From Gemmatimonadota bacterium (lineage in GTDB: Bacteria > Gemmatimonadota > Gemmatimonadetes > Gemmatimonadales > Gemmatimonadaceae): a stretch of DNA of 8,007 nucleotides. The position numbers were made by a program, and so were the translations under genes. Location: assembly GCA_028287225.1 (NCBI GenBank), contig JAQBPZ010000180.1:1-8007 (forward strand), given 5' to 3'. Of the stretch, positions 1 to 5,437 are shown one piece after another (the first letter of the stretch is position 1; each line of letters begins with the position of its first letter). The notes under the pieces are model-generated. The model was not told the DNA's origin. It did not search any database and worked only from the letters and a program-made list of their open reading frames with translations.

Positions 1-997
1 CGGTGCCGACGTACACGACGTCGGCGTTGCTCGGGTCGGCGTCCACGTTGTCGTAGTAGAATGGGCGCGTGATCAGCCCCGGCGTCGTGTTGACCACGGC
101 CCACGTGTCGCCCGCGTCGTCGCTGCGATAGAGGCCGCTGCCCGGCTTTGCCTCGATGAGCGCGTAGACGCGGTTGGGGGCGGCGGCGCTGACCGCGAGG
201 TCGCTCTTGCCGAACACGCCGGTGGGCAGACCGCCCGCGAGCCGGGTCCAGTGCTCCCCGCCATCGCGGCTGCGGTAGATGCCGTCCTCGGCACCGCCAC
301 TCACGACCGTCCATGGGCGGCGCACGCCATGCCACATCGACGCGTAGATCACGTCGGGGCTGCCGGGCTGCAGCTCGATGTCCACCGCGCCGGTGCTGTC
401 GGAGAGGAAGAGCACGCGCTGCCAGCTCGCGCCACCGTCGCGCGTGCGATACACGCCGCGGGTGGGGGAGTTGGCGAACGGGTTCCCGACGACGGCGGCG
501 TACGCGATGTCCGGGTTGGTCGGGTGCACGACGATGGCGCCGATCTGTCCCGCGTCGCGCAGCCCGACGAAGCGCCACGTGCGTCCGGCGTCGGTCGACT
601 TGTAGATGCCGCGGCCGATGGAGACGTTGCTGCGGATGGCTTCGGAGCCGGTGCCCACGTAGATGACGTTCGGGTCGCTGTCGGCGACGTCGAGCGCGCC
701 GATGGACGCCGAGGCGAAGGCCTGGTCGCCGGTGCTGCGCCACGACATGCCGGCGTCGGTGGTCTTCCAGACGCCGCCGCCCGTGGACCCGAAGTAGAAG
801 GTGGAGGGCTGCTGCGCGACGCCGGTGACGGCGGTGACGCGTCCCCCGCGTGCGGGGCCGATCATGCGATAGCGCATGCCCGCGAGTCGGCCGGGATCAT
901 AGCTGGAGACGTCGGCGGGGGCGGGGCGCTGTGCGTGGGCCGGCGCGACGAGTGCGAGCGCCGTGAAGGCGCTGCTCGTGATGAGGCGTCGTAGCAT
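1..997 (-). CDS. Secreted BNR/Asp-box repeat glycosyl hydrolase-like protein (VPS10/sortilin-type propeller), C-terminus outside window
   Basis: The reading frame is open from an ATG at 997-995 to the left edge, giving 332 residues with no stop, so the C-terminal part is missing. Residues 1-22 look like a Sec signal peptide: two arginines, a hydrophobic stretch (TALALVA), then a probable AHA-Q cleavage site, so the protein is probably exported. Five Asp-box motifs of the form S/T-x-D-x-G-x-x-W occur at about residues 79-86, 134-141, 185-192, 243-250 and 292-299. The repeat pattern with x-Y-x-G-T strands (VIYVGTG, VVYVGT) is that of seven- to ten-bladed beta-propellers of the sialidase/VPS10/xyloglucanase type. 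Large proteins annotated as 'glycosyl hydrolase' that open with an IGPxRGGR motif (here at 46-53) are common in Gemmatimonadota, Acidobacteriota and Bacteroidota. Their substrate is usually unknown, and enzymatic activity should not be assumed. No Shine-Dalgarno sequence is obvious before the ATG. The gene diverges from the FrnE-like gene at 1296. Confidence 0.88.
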   Translation of the reverse strand, partial: MLRRLITSSAFTALALVAPAHAQRPAPADVSSYDPGRLAGMRYRMIGPARGGRVTAVTGVAQQPSTFYFGSTGGGVWKTTDAGMSWRSTGDQAFASASIGALDVADSDPNVIYVGTGSEAIRSNVSIGRGIYKSTDAGRTWRFVGLRDAGQIGAIVVHPTNPDIAYAAVVGNPFANSPTRGVYRTRDGGASWQRVLFLSDSTGAVDIELQPGSPDVIYASMWHGVRRPWTVVSGGAEDGIYRSRDGGEHWTRLAGGLPTGVFGKSDLAVSAAAPNRVYALIEAKPGSGLYRSDDAGDTWAVVNTTPGLITRPFYYDNVDADPSNADVVYVGT

Positions 998-1147
998 GGG
1001 AGTGGAGCGAGGAGGACCGAAAGTCGTGGCGCGTCGTGCGCCGCACAGCGAAGATGCCCCCGGGGACGGGCGGTGCCAAGCATGGGCGGCGCGCCGACTG
1101 CGCCCCGCGCCGGGAGCGCGCCTGCACCACCCCGAGAAGCCTTCGTG

Positions 1148-1171
1148 CTGCGCGGACCATCGTCCGCGCAG
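1148..1171. repeat. Perfect 10-bp inverted repeat with 4-nt loop
   Basis: CTGCGCGGAC at 1148-1157 is the exact reverse complement of GTCCGCGCAG at 1162-1171, with CATC between them. It lies between two divergent gene starts, so it is not in a position to terminate either flanking gene, and no T-tract follows on either strand. It may be a protein-binding palindrome or a 5' leader hairpin in one of the two transcripts. The sequence alone does not decide between these. Confidence 0.6.
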
Positions 1172-1256
1172 ACCCGGTTCTCCTGCTACGCTCCGCCTGG
1201 CGGCAGTGTTGCACCGGGGAGGGCGGAATCTTTGCATCCGTTCCCGGGTTGATCAA

Positions 1257-1274
1257 GGACAGCGATACCTGTCC
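1257..1274. promoter_or_regulatory. Candidate operator palindrome upstream of the FrnE-like gene
   Basis: GGACAG at 1257-1262 and CTGTCC at 1269-1274 are perfect reverse complements separated by six bases, giving an 18-bp dyad of the size typical for a dimeric regulator. It ends 21 bases before the ATG at 1296 and directly follows the palindrome TTGATCAA (1249-1256). The position suits an operator or a leader hairpin. No regulator gene is nearby and I do not recognise the motif as a known binding site. Confidence 0.35.
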
Positions 1275-1295
1275 GCTTCCCGCACTTCCCGACTC

Positions 1296-1997
1296 ATGCA
1301 GATCGACATCTGGTCCGACATCGCGTGTCCCTGGTGCTACGTGGGCAAGCGCCGCTTCGAGCAGGCGCTGTCCCGCTTCGAGCATCGCGACCGCGTCACG
1401 GTGCAGTGGCGCAGCTTCGAGCTGGACCCCGGCGCGCCGGCGGTGCAGGCCGAGCCGCAGGCCGAGCTGCTGGCCCGCAAGTACCGCATGCCGCTGGCGC
1501 AGGCCGAGGCGATGAACGCGCGCATGACGGCCGCCGCGGCGGAGGAAGGGCTGGACTTCCACTTCGAGCGGGTGAAGGTGGGCAACACCTTCGACGCACA
1601 CCGGCTGGTGCACCTCGCGCACGCGTCCGGGCTCCAGGACGCCATGAAGGAGCGCCTGATGCGCGCCTACCTCACGGAGGGCCTCGCGATCGGCACCCAG
1701 GAGGTGCTCCAGCGGCTCGCCGAGGACGTGGGGCTGGACGCCGAGCAGGTGCGCGCCACCCTCGCGAGCGACCGGTTTGCCGACGAGGTCCGCGGCGAGG
1801 AGAACGATGCGCGCGAGCTCGGCATCACCGGCGTGCCCTTCTTCGTGCTCGGCGGGAAGTACGGCGTCTCGGGCGCCCAGAGCCCCGACACGCTGCTGGA
1901 GGCGATTCGCCAGGCGTATGCCGAGACGGAGCCGAAGGTGACCATGCTGGGCGGCGACGCCGCGGCGTGCGGGCCCGACGGGTGCGAGATCCGGTAA
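1296..1997 (+). CDS. DsbA-family oxidoreductase, FrnE-like (COG2761 type)
   Basis: A protein of 233 residues with a thioredoxin-fold active site at C11-P-W-C14 in the N-terminal strand-helix. A long helical insertion follows, with motifs such as VGNTFDAHRL (95-104), and then the cis-proline loop at P181 (GVPFFV). This order is that of the FrnE/polyketide-synthesis DsbA-like family, which includes 2-hydroxychromene-2-carboxylate isomerase relatives. C225 and C230 near the C-terminus form a CX4C pair; from memory, such a second pair is described for Deinococcus radiodurans FrnE, a cytoplasmic disulfide isomerase linked to oxidative stress tolerance. There is no signal peptide, so a cytoplasmic thiol-disulfide role is inferred. 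The frame is open upstream to 963, but the family begins directly with the strand before CPWC (MQIDIWSD), so the ATG at 1296 is chosen. No clear Shine-Dalgarno precedes it. It converges on the lipoprotein gene with only 13 bases between the stops. Confidence 0.9.
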   Translation: MQIDIWSDIACPWCYVGKRRFEQALSRFEHRDRVTVQWRSFELDPGAPAVQAEPQAELLARKYRMPLAQAEAMNARMTAAAAEEGLDFHFERVKVGNTFDAHRLVHLAHASGLQDAMKERLMRAYLTEGLAIGTQEVLQRLAEDVGLDAEQVRATLASDRFADEVRGEENDARELGITGVPFFVLGGKYGVSGAQSPDTLLEAIRQAYAETEPKVTMLGGDAAACGPDGCEIR

Positions 1998-2010
1998 CGG
2001 ACGACCCGCG

Positions 2011-2538
2011 CTAGACGCACCGCGCGCGCTGGAAGCCGGAGTCGCGCGCGCGCGGCAGTGGCGTCCGGAGCTCCGGCATGTCGGGGAGGTCGGTCCGGAG
2101 CAGGAGGATGAGCGAGCCGTTCAGGAGCCGATCGCGCAGCGCGGCGACGGTCGACGCGTCGCGGATGGGGATGTCGTCCGGAATGACGACGACGTTCCCG
2201 TATCCCACCCTGGTCGGAAGCTCGTGCAGAGCCGCACCGCCGGCGTCGAGGAGCGCCGCGTGGGAGACGTGGCCCTTGAGTGGCTCGCCCGTGGAGCTGC
2301 CGTTGGCGGTGGCCATGAACAGCAGCGCGCCCGGCACACTGTCGCCACGGATCTCGCCGATGGTCACGCTCACGCTCACGAGCACCGTCGTGGTGCTGCC
2401 GCGCACGTCGGCGGTGGCCTGGACGCTGCGAAACTCGGGGCCGCAGGGTTCACCGTCGAAGGTGATCGGCGAACAACCCGAGAGCGTGGCGAGGCCGGCG
2501 AAGGCGACGACGCCGATGACTGGACGGAGGCGCGTCAT
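2011..2538 (-). CDS. Hypothetical lipoprotein, possibly CHRD-like
   Basis: A 175-residue protein whose N-terminus is a lipoprotein signal: an arginine-containing n-region, a hydrophobic core (VIGVVAFAGLA) and a lipobox L19-S-G-C22, so C22 is the probable lipidated residue. Two more cysteines (C32 and C174) could pair. The mature part is beta-rich. It contains G-E-P-L-K-G-H-V-S-H-A at about 84-94 and, near the end, GSLILLLRTDLP followed by ELRTPL. This order loosely resembles the H-x-H and 'YVNVHT...GEIRG' elements of CHRD domains, but the match is too weak to assert. No function can be assigned. It is the last gene of the minus-strand run, 54 bases after the GNAT-like gene, and may share its transcript. 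No Shine-Dalgarno is evident before the ATG. Its last codons contain a (CG)-repeat tract described separately. Confidence 0.75.
   Translation of the reverse strand: MTRLRPVIGVVAFAGLATLSGCSPITFDGEPCGPEFRSVQATADVRGSTTTVLVSVSVTIGEIRGDSVPGALLFMATANGSSTGEPLKGHVSHAALLDAGGAALHELPTRVGYGNVVVIPDDIPIRDASTVAALRDRLLNGSLILLLRTDLPDMPELRTPLPRARDSGFQRARCV
2020..2055. repeat. GC-alternating inverted repeat at convergent gene ends
   Basis: CCGCGCGCGC (2020-2029) and GCGCGCGCGG (2046-2055) are perfect reverse complements around a 16-base loop; 2043-2054 is a pure (CG)6 tract. It lies inside the 3' end of the lipoprotein gene and starts 22 bases past the stop of the convergent FrnE-like gene, where it could form a stable hairpin in the FrnE-like transcript. 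There is no U-tract, so it is not a classical intrinsic terminator. It may simply reflect Arg/Ala codons (CGC, GCG) in a GC-rich genome. Confidence 0.4.
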
Positions 2539-2592
2539 GGGTAGGGTGAGGGGTAGCCGAAGGTGCGTCGCGCACGGCGCCCTGTCGAGTGC
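2539..2592. other. Short spacer between the GNAT-like and lipoprotein genes
   Basis: The 54-base gap contains only a small perfect hairpin, GTGCG-TCG-CGCAC at 2563-2575, without a T-tract on either strand. No promoter or Shine-Dalgarno is recognisable. Whether the lipoprotein gene is co-transcribed with the genes before it cannot be decided from this. Confidence 0.3.
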
Positions 2593-3051
2593 TCAGGCGT
2601 TCCGCCACACGAGCAGCCTGAGTCCCACGCCGTCCGCCACGTAGTCGTCGATGCGGCCTTCCTCCGCGAAGCCGGCCGCTCGCAGCGCCGAGTACGCGGC
2701 GGCGAAGATCGCATCGTCCGGCAGCTCGGCCACGAGCAGGCGCTCCCCCGCGTCGGCGCACAGCTCGGCCACGCCGATCGCCAGGGCGTCGAGCGCCTCG
2801 CCGTCGCTCCCGATGAGCGCGTGCAGCTTGCTGCACTGCCGGGCCCCCGCCACGGTGCCGAACAGCGCGAGGGCGGTGACGTCGCCGTCATGCTCGGCCA
2901 GCACGGCGAGGTATTCCGGGTCCTCGAACCGGAGGGCGGCGTCGAGCTGCTCCATGGTGCGGGCGAGGTAGCGCGTGCCCGCCAGTTGCGCGAGCACCAG
3001 GGCGCGCGCCACCGCGTCCTGCTCCGGCATGAGCGGGGCGAGCTCCATCAT
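2593..3051 (-). CDS. GNAT-like N-acetyltransferase family protein
   Basis: A 152-residue protein with no recognised substrate. Its C-terminal part is typical of GNAT proteins: a helix followed by AAYSALRAAGFAEEGRIDDY (about 118-137) and a final strand VGLRLLVWR, matching the 'A..fYeklGF...g...dY..dG' pattern. The central strands (EYLAVLAEH, VTALALFGTVA) fit beta2-beta3. The usual pyrophosphate-binding loop Q/R-x-x-G-x-G/A is not clear; the corresponding place reads ALIGSDGEALDAL, so acetyl-CoA binding is uncertain. The frame is open upstream to 3279, but that part overlaps the phosphoesterase gene. The start is placed at the ATGATG at 3051-3046, where the first ATG overlaps the TGA stop of the phosphoesterase gene by four bases (ATGA) and the second by one. 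Either ATG would give translational coupling. This is a single-domain protein; the likely substrate is unknown. Confidence 0.72.
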   Translation of the reverse strand: MMELAPLMPEQDAVARALVLAQLAGTRYLARTMEQLDAALRFEDPEYLAVLAEHDGDVTALALFGTVAGARQCSKLHALIGSDGEALDALAIGVAELCADAGERLLVAELPDDAIFAAAYSALRAAGFAEEGRIDDYVADGVGLRLLVWRNA

Positions 3052-3962
3052 GCGCGCGCGAGGGTGAAGAGGGTGATCTCGGGACGCACGTTGAACCGCA
3101 CGTGATGCAGGTGGCCCAGTGCCCGGTTCACGTACATGGTGCGGCCCGGCCCGACGTCGAACCGGCCCGCCGTGTAGCGCCGGTTCCCCACGGGGAGCAC
3201 CGGGGGAGGGAGGAAGGGCGGCTTCACCTGCCCGCCGTGCGTGTGCCCCGCCAGCACCCAGCCACGAATGCCGTCCCACAGCGGCTCGTCCTGCACGTCC
3301 GGGTTGTGCGAGAGGATGACCGTGGGCTGCAGCGGGCGGATGGCCGCGATCGCGCTGCGGGCATCGCCGCTCGCGTCGCCCTGCCGCGTGCCGGCCGGCG
3401 AAAGCAGTCCGGCAGGCTGTGCGCCGCCGGCCGGCCCGAACGCCGGGCTCCAGAAGTCGGCGAGGCCGGCGAACTGCAGGCCGCCGAGGGTCACTACCTC
3501 ATTGCGCAGCACGTGGAGGCCGGCGTCGCTCGCGATGCGCGTGACCTGAGCGGCGACCCCCATCTCGCGCCATCCGCGGCCGTAGTCGTGGTTGCCGAGC
3601 GAGGCCACGGTGCCGAGACGCCCGTGCGGAAAGTCCCGCAGCACGCGCGCCAGCTCCGCGAGCTCGCCGCCATCGCGCAGCGTGATGAAGTCCCCCGTGA
3701 AGGCGACGTAGTCCGGCGCGAGCGCGCGTGCCTGCATGAAGCAGCGCCGCAGGAAGCTGGAGCTCACCTCGTGACCCACGTGGAGGTCGCTCAGCTGCAG
3801 GAGCGTCCGCCCCACGAGCGCGTCGGGCAGCCCTTCCAGCGGCATCGGCTGCCGCACCAGCTCCACGTGCTGCGGCTCGATGAGGAAGGCGTCGAGCCCC
3901 AGGCCGACCGCCGCGGCGCCGACGGCGACCGCACCCGCGCGGAGCAGGTCGCGCCGGCGCAC
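3048..3962 (-). CDS. Twin-arginine metallophosphoesterase, YkuE/YaeI-like
   Basis: A 304-residue calcineurin-like phosphoesterase with every metal-binding motif present: D59-x-H61 (SDLHVG), G90-D91 (TGDF), G123-N-H-D126, H219 (SHNPD) and G239-H-T-H242 (AGHTHGGQ). The C-terminal VRFNVRPEITLFTL (288-301) is typical of the YkuE/YaeI branch, whose members include a Tat-exported Bacillus protein. The N-terminus M-R-R-R-D-L-L-R followed by an Ala/Gly/Val-rich helix (9-27) fits a Tat signal or anchor, so action outside the cytoplasmic membrane is inferred. Residues about 172-203 are a Gly/Ala/Pro-rich insertion. The start is GTG at 3962. The lpdA stop TAG (3968-3966) lies in the same frame just one codon upstream, so no other start further up is possible. 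The gene is separated from lpdA by 3 bases and overlaps the GNAT-like start by 4. The substrate (phospholipid, nucleotide-lipid or other phosphodiester) is not visible. Confidence 0.88.
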   Translation of the reverse strand: MRRRDLLRAGAVAVGAAAVGLGLDAFLIEPQHVELVRQPMPLEGLPDALVGRTLLQLSDLHVGHEVSSSFLRRCFMQARALAPDYVAFTGDFITLRDGGELAELARVLRDFPHGRLGTVASLGNHDYGRGWREMGVAAQVTRIASDAGLHVLRNEVVTLGGLQFAGLADFWSPAFGPAGGAQPAGLLSPAGTRQGDASGDARSAIAAIRPLQPTVILSHNPDVQDEPLWDGIRGWVLAGHTHGGQVKPPFLPPPVLPVGNRRYTAGRFDVGPGRTMYVNRALGHLHHVRFNVRPEITLFTLARA

Positions 3963-3965
3963 CCG

Positions 3966-5381
3966 CTAGAAGTGGATGGCGCGGCCGAGCACGGCCAGCG
4001 CGGCTTCCTTCGTGGTTTCCGAGAGGGTCGGGTGCGCGTGCACCGTCATGCCGATGTCCTCCGAGGAGCCGCGGTACTCCATGGCCAGCACGACCTCGGG
4101 GATCAGCTCCGAGACGCTGGGGCCGATCATGTGGCAGCCGAGGATCTCGTCGGTGGTGGCGTCGGCGATGAACTTGATGAAGCCGGTGGTCTCGCCCGCG
4201 GTGCGTGCGCGGCCGTTGGCGGAGAAGGGGAACCGGCCGGCCTTGTAGGCGCGGCCGCTCTCCTTCACCTGCTGCTCGCTCAGGCCGACGACGGCGATCT
4301 CGGGCCAGGTGTACACGACGCCCGGGATGGTGCGGTGGTGCATGTGGGCGGGCTTGCCGGCGATGACCTCGGCGGCGACGACGCCCTCCTCTTCGGCCTT
4401 GTGGGCGAGCATCGGCCCCGGGGTGCAGTCGCCGATGGCGAAGACGCCGGGGATGTTGGTGCGCTGCTGGTCGTCCACGAGGATCTCGCCGCGGCGGCCG
4501 ACGTTCAGGCCGAGGGCGGCGGCGTCGATGCCGCCCGTGCTGGGCCGCCGCCCGACGGAGACGAGCACGTAGTCGCCCTCGATGCGCTCGGTGGCGCCAT
4601 CCTTCTCGACGTCGACGAACACCGTGTCGCCGGTGCGTCCGCCGCCGGTGACGCGGGTGCCGGTGCGGATGTCGAGCCCCTGCTTGCGGAAGGTCTTGTC
4701 GGCTTCCTTGACGATGTCGTCGTCCATGCCGGGGAGGATGGCCGGGAGGAGCTCGACGACGGTGACCTTCGCGCCGAGGCGGCGCCAGACGCTGCCGAGC
4801 TCGAGGCCGATGACGCCGCCGCCGATGACGATGAGGTGCTTCGGCACGGAGGGGATGAGCAGCGCGCCGACGTTGGACAACACGCGCTCCTCGTCGAACT
4901 TGAGGAAGGGGAGCTCGATCGGTACGGAGCCGGTGGCGATGATGACGTGCTTCGCCTGGTACGAGGTGATATTGGACTCGGGGGGGGCCCCCCGGACCTC
5001 CACCACGTTGCCGGCCTTCAGGGTGCCGAACCCCCTGGCCCACGTGATCTTGTTCTTCCGGAACAGGAACTCGATGCCCTTCGTGTTCTGCCCGACGACG
5101 TCGTCCTTCCGCTTGAGCATCGTCGCGACGTCGATCCCGAGGTCGGCGAGGGAGATGCCGTGCTTCGCGGCGTCGTGCCCCATGAACTCGAAGTGGTGCG
5201 ACGACTCGAGGAGCGCCTTGCTGGGAATGCAGCCGACGTTCACGCAGGTGCCGCCGAGGGTCTTGTCGGCTTCCACGCAGACGGTAGTGAAGCCGAGCTG
5301 CGCGGCGCGGATCGCGGCGACGTAGCCGCCGGGGCCTCCGCCGATGACGACGACGTCGGCGGCGATGTGGGAGTCGGGCAT
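3966..5381 (-). CDS. lpdA: Dihydrolipoamide dehydrogenase (E3)
   Basis: A 471-residue flavoprotein disulfide reductase that reoxidises dihydrolipoamide on E2 subunits and passes electrons through FAD to NAD+. The FAD-binding GGGPGG is at 14-19, the redox-active disulfide C46-VNVG-C51 is in the classical GGTCVNVGCIPSK context, the NAD-binding GGGVIG is at 187-192, the second FAD motif AIGDCTPGPMLAHKA is at 315-329, and the C-terminal catalytic H450-P-T-L-S-E455 is intact. Length is normal for the family. The ATG at 5381 is chosen because the beta-alpha-beta FAD fold starts a few residues later; the frame is open far upstream (to 6806) but that part is a shadow of the GH9 gene. Only a weak GAG precedes the start. 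With sucB upstream it probably serves the 2-oxoglutarate dehydrogenase complex, and perhaps pyruvate dehydrogenase and glycine cleavage too. The coding sequence contains an uninterrupted G8C6 run at 4980-4993. Confidence 0.97.
   Translation of the reverse strand: MPDSHIAADVVVIGGGPGGYVAAIRAAQLGFTTVCVEADKTLGGTCVNVGCIPSKALLESSHHFEFMGHDAAKHGISLADLGIDVATMLKRKDDVVGQNTKGIEFLFRKNKITWARGFGTLKAGNVVEVRGAPPESNITSYQAKHVIIATGSVPIELPFLKFDEERVLSNVGALLIPSVPKHLIVIGGGVIGLELGSVWRRLGAKVTVVELLPAILPGMDDDIVKEADKTFRKQGLDIRTGTRVTGGGRTGDTVFVDVEKDGATERIEGDYVLVSVGRRPSTGGIDAAALGLNVGRRGEILVDDQQRTNIPGVFAIGDCTPGPMLAHKAEEEGVVAAEVIAGKPAHMHHRTIPGVVYTWPEIAVVGLSEQQVKESGRAYKAGRFPFSANGRARTAGETTGFIKFIADATTDEILGCHMIGPSVSELIPEVVLAMEYRGSSEDIGMTVHAHPTLSETTKEAALAVLGRAIHF
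4980..4993. repeat. G8C6 homopolymer pair inside lpdA
   Basis: Eight G followed by six C on the plus strand, with a 12-bp self-complementary core (4982-4993), lie inside lpdA. They encode Gly-Ala-Pro-Pro (about residues 131-134) in a variable surface loop. The reading frame is intact as given. Such runs are prone to replication slippage and to sequencing or assembly error. Confidence 0.6.
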
Positions 5382-5437
5382 GGAATCTCGAACCGGTCGT
5401 GTGGTGGGACGATTGTCCCGGAAAGGTAGCGGTTGGA
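5382..5437. other. Spacer between GH9 gene and lpdA
   Basis: The 56-base gap contains a small perfect hairpin, GGGAC-GATT-GTCCC at 5406-5419, with no T-tract in the direction of transcription, so it is not a convincing terminator. No -35/-10 promoter is recognisable on the minus strand. The hairpin could act as an mRNA processing or stability element, but nothing in the sequence shows this. Confidence 0.3.

Larger units (their letters stand above)
998..1295. promoter_or_regulatory. Divergent intergenic region with inverted repeats
   Basis: This 298-base stretch separates two divergently oriented genes, so it should carry promoters for both. I find no protein-coding signal I would trust in it: the frames that cross it are extensions of the flanking genes into GC-rich DNA. 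It contains a perfect 10-bp inverted repeat (1148-1171), a perfect 6-bp-arm inverted repeat (1257-1274) and, just before the latter, the 8-bp palindrome TTGATCAA (1249-1256). No strong -35/-10 pair is visible on either strand. The best I could find, TTGATC with AAAGAT 17 nt away on the minus strand, matches the sigma-70 -10 consensus at only three of six positions. Confidence 0.45.

Noticed and set aside
963..1295. Upstream extension of the FrnE-like frame by 111 codons
   Set aside because: The extension is Arg/Pro-rich, crosses the divergent intergenic region and the other gene's start, and is not part of the family, which begins just before CPWC.
897..1622. 241-codon minus-strand frame spanning the divergent region
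   Set aside because: It overlaps both the BNR protein start and the FrnE-like gene in wrong frames, with no domain or signal.
3052..3279. Upstream extension of the GNAT-like frame
   Set aside because: It overlaps the well-supported phosphoesterase C-terminus and has low-complexity composition; the coupled ATGATG start is more plausible.
3963..3968. Possible stop-codon readthrough fusing Lpd to the phosphoesterase
   Set aside because: The two genes share a frame across TAG-CGG-GTG, but a fusion would bury a Tat signal between two globular domains, and there is no readthrough context to support it.
3499..5043. 514-codon minus-strand frame within lpdA and the phosphoesterase gene
   Set aside because: It is almost entirely Arg/His/Gly/Pro, which is the out-of-frame translation of the real genes.
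5406..5419. GGGAC-GATT-GTCCC hairpin as a terminator after the GH9 gene
   Set aside because: The stem is only 5 bp and no T-tract follows in the minus-strand direction; it was kept only as a note on the spacer.
3102..5429. 775-codon open frame on the plus strand opposite the phosphoesterase gene and lpdA
   Set aside because: Its translation is low-complexity (repeated D/E/G/A/V/H) with no family motif, and it mirrors codon bias of the minus-strand genes. Long antisense frames are expected at this GC content.
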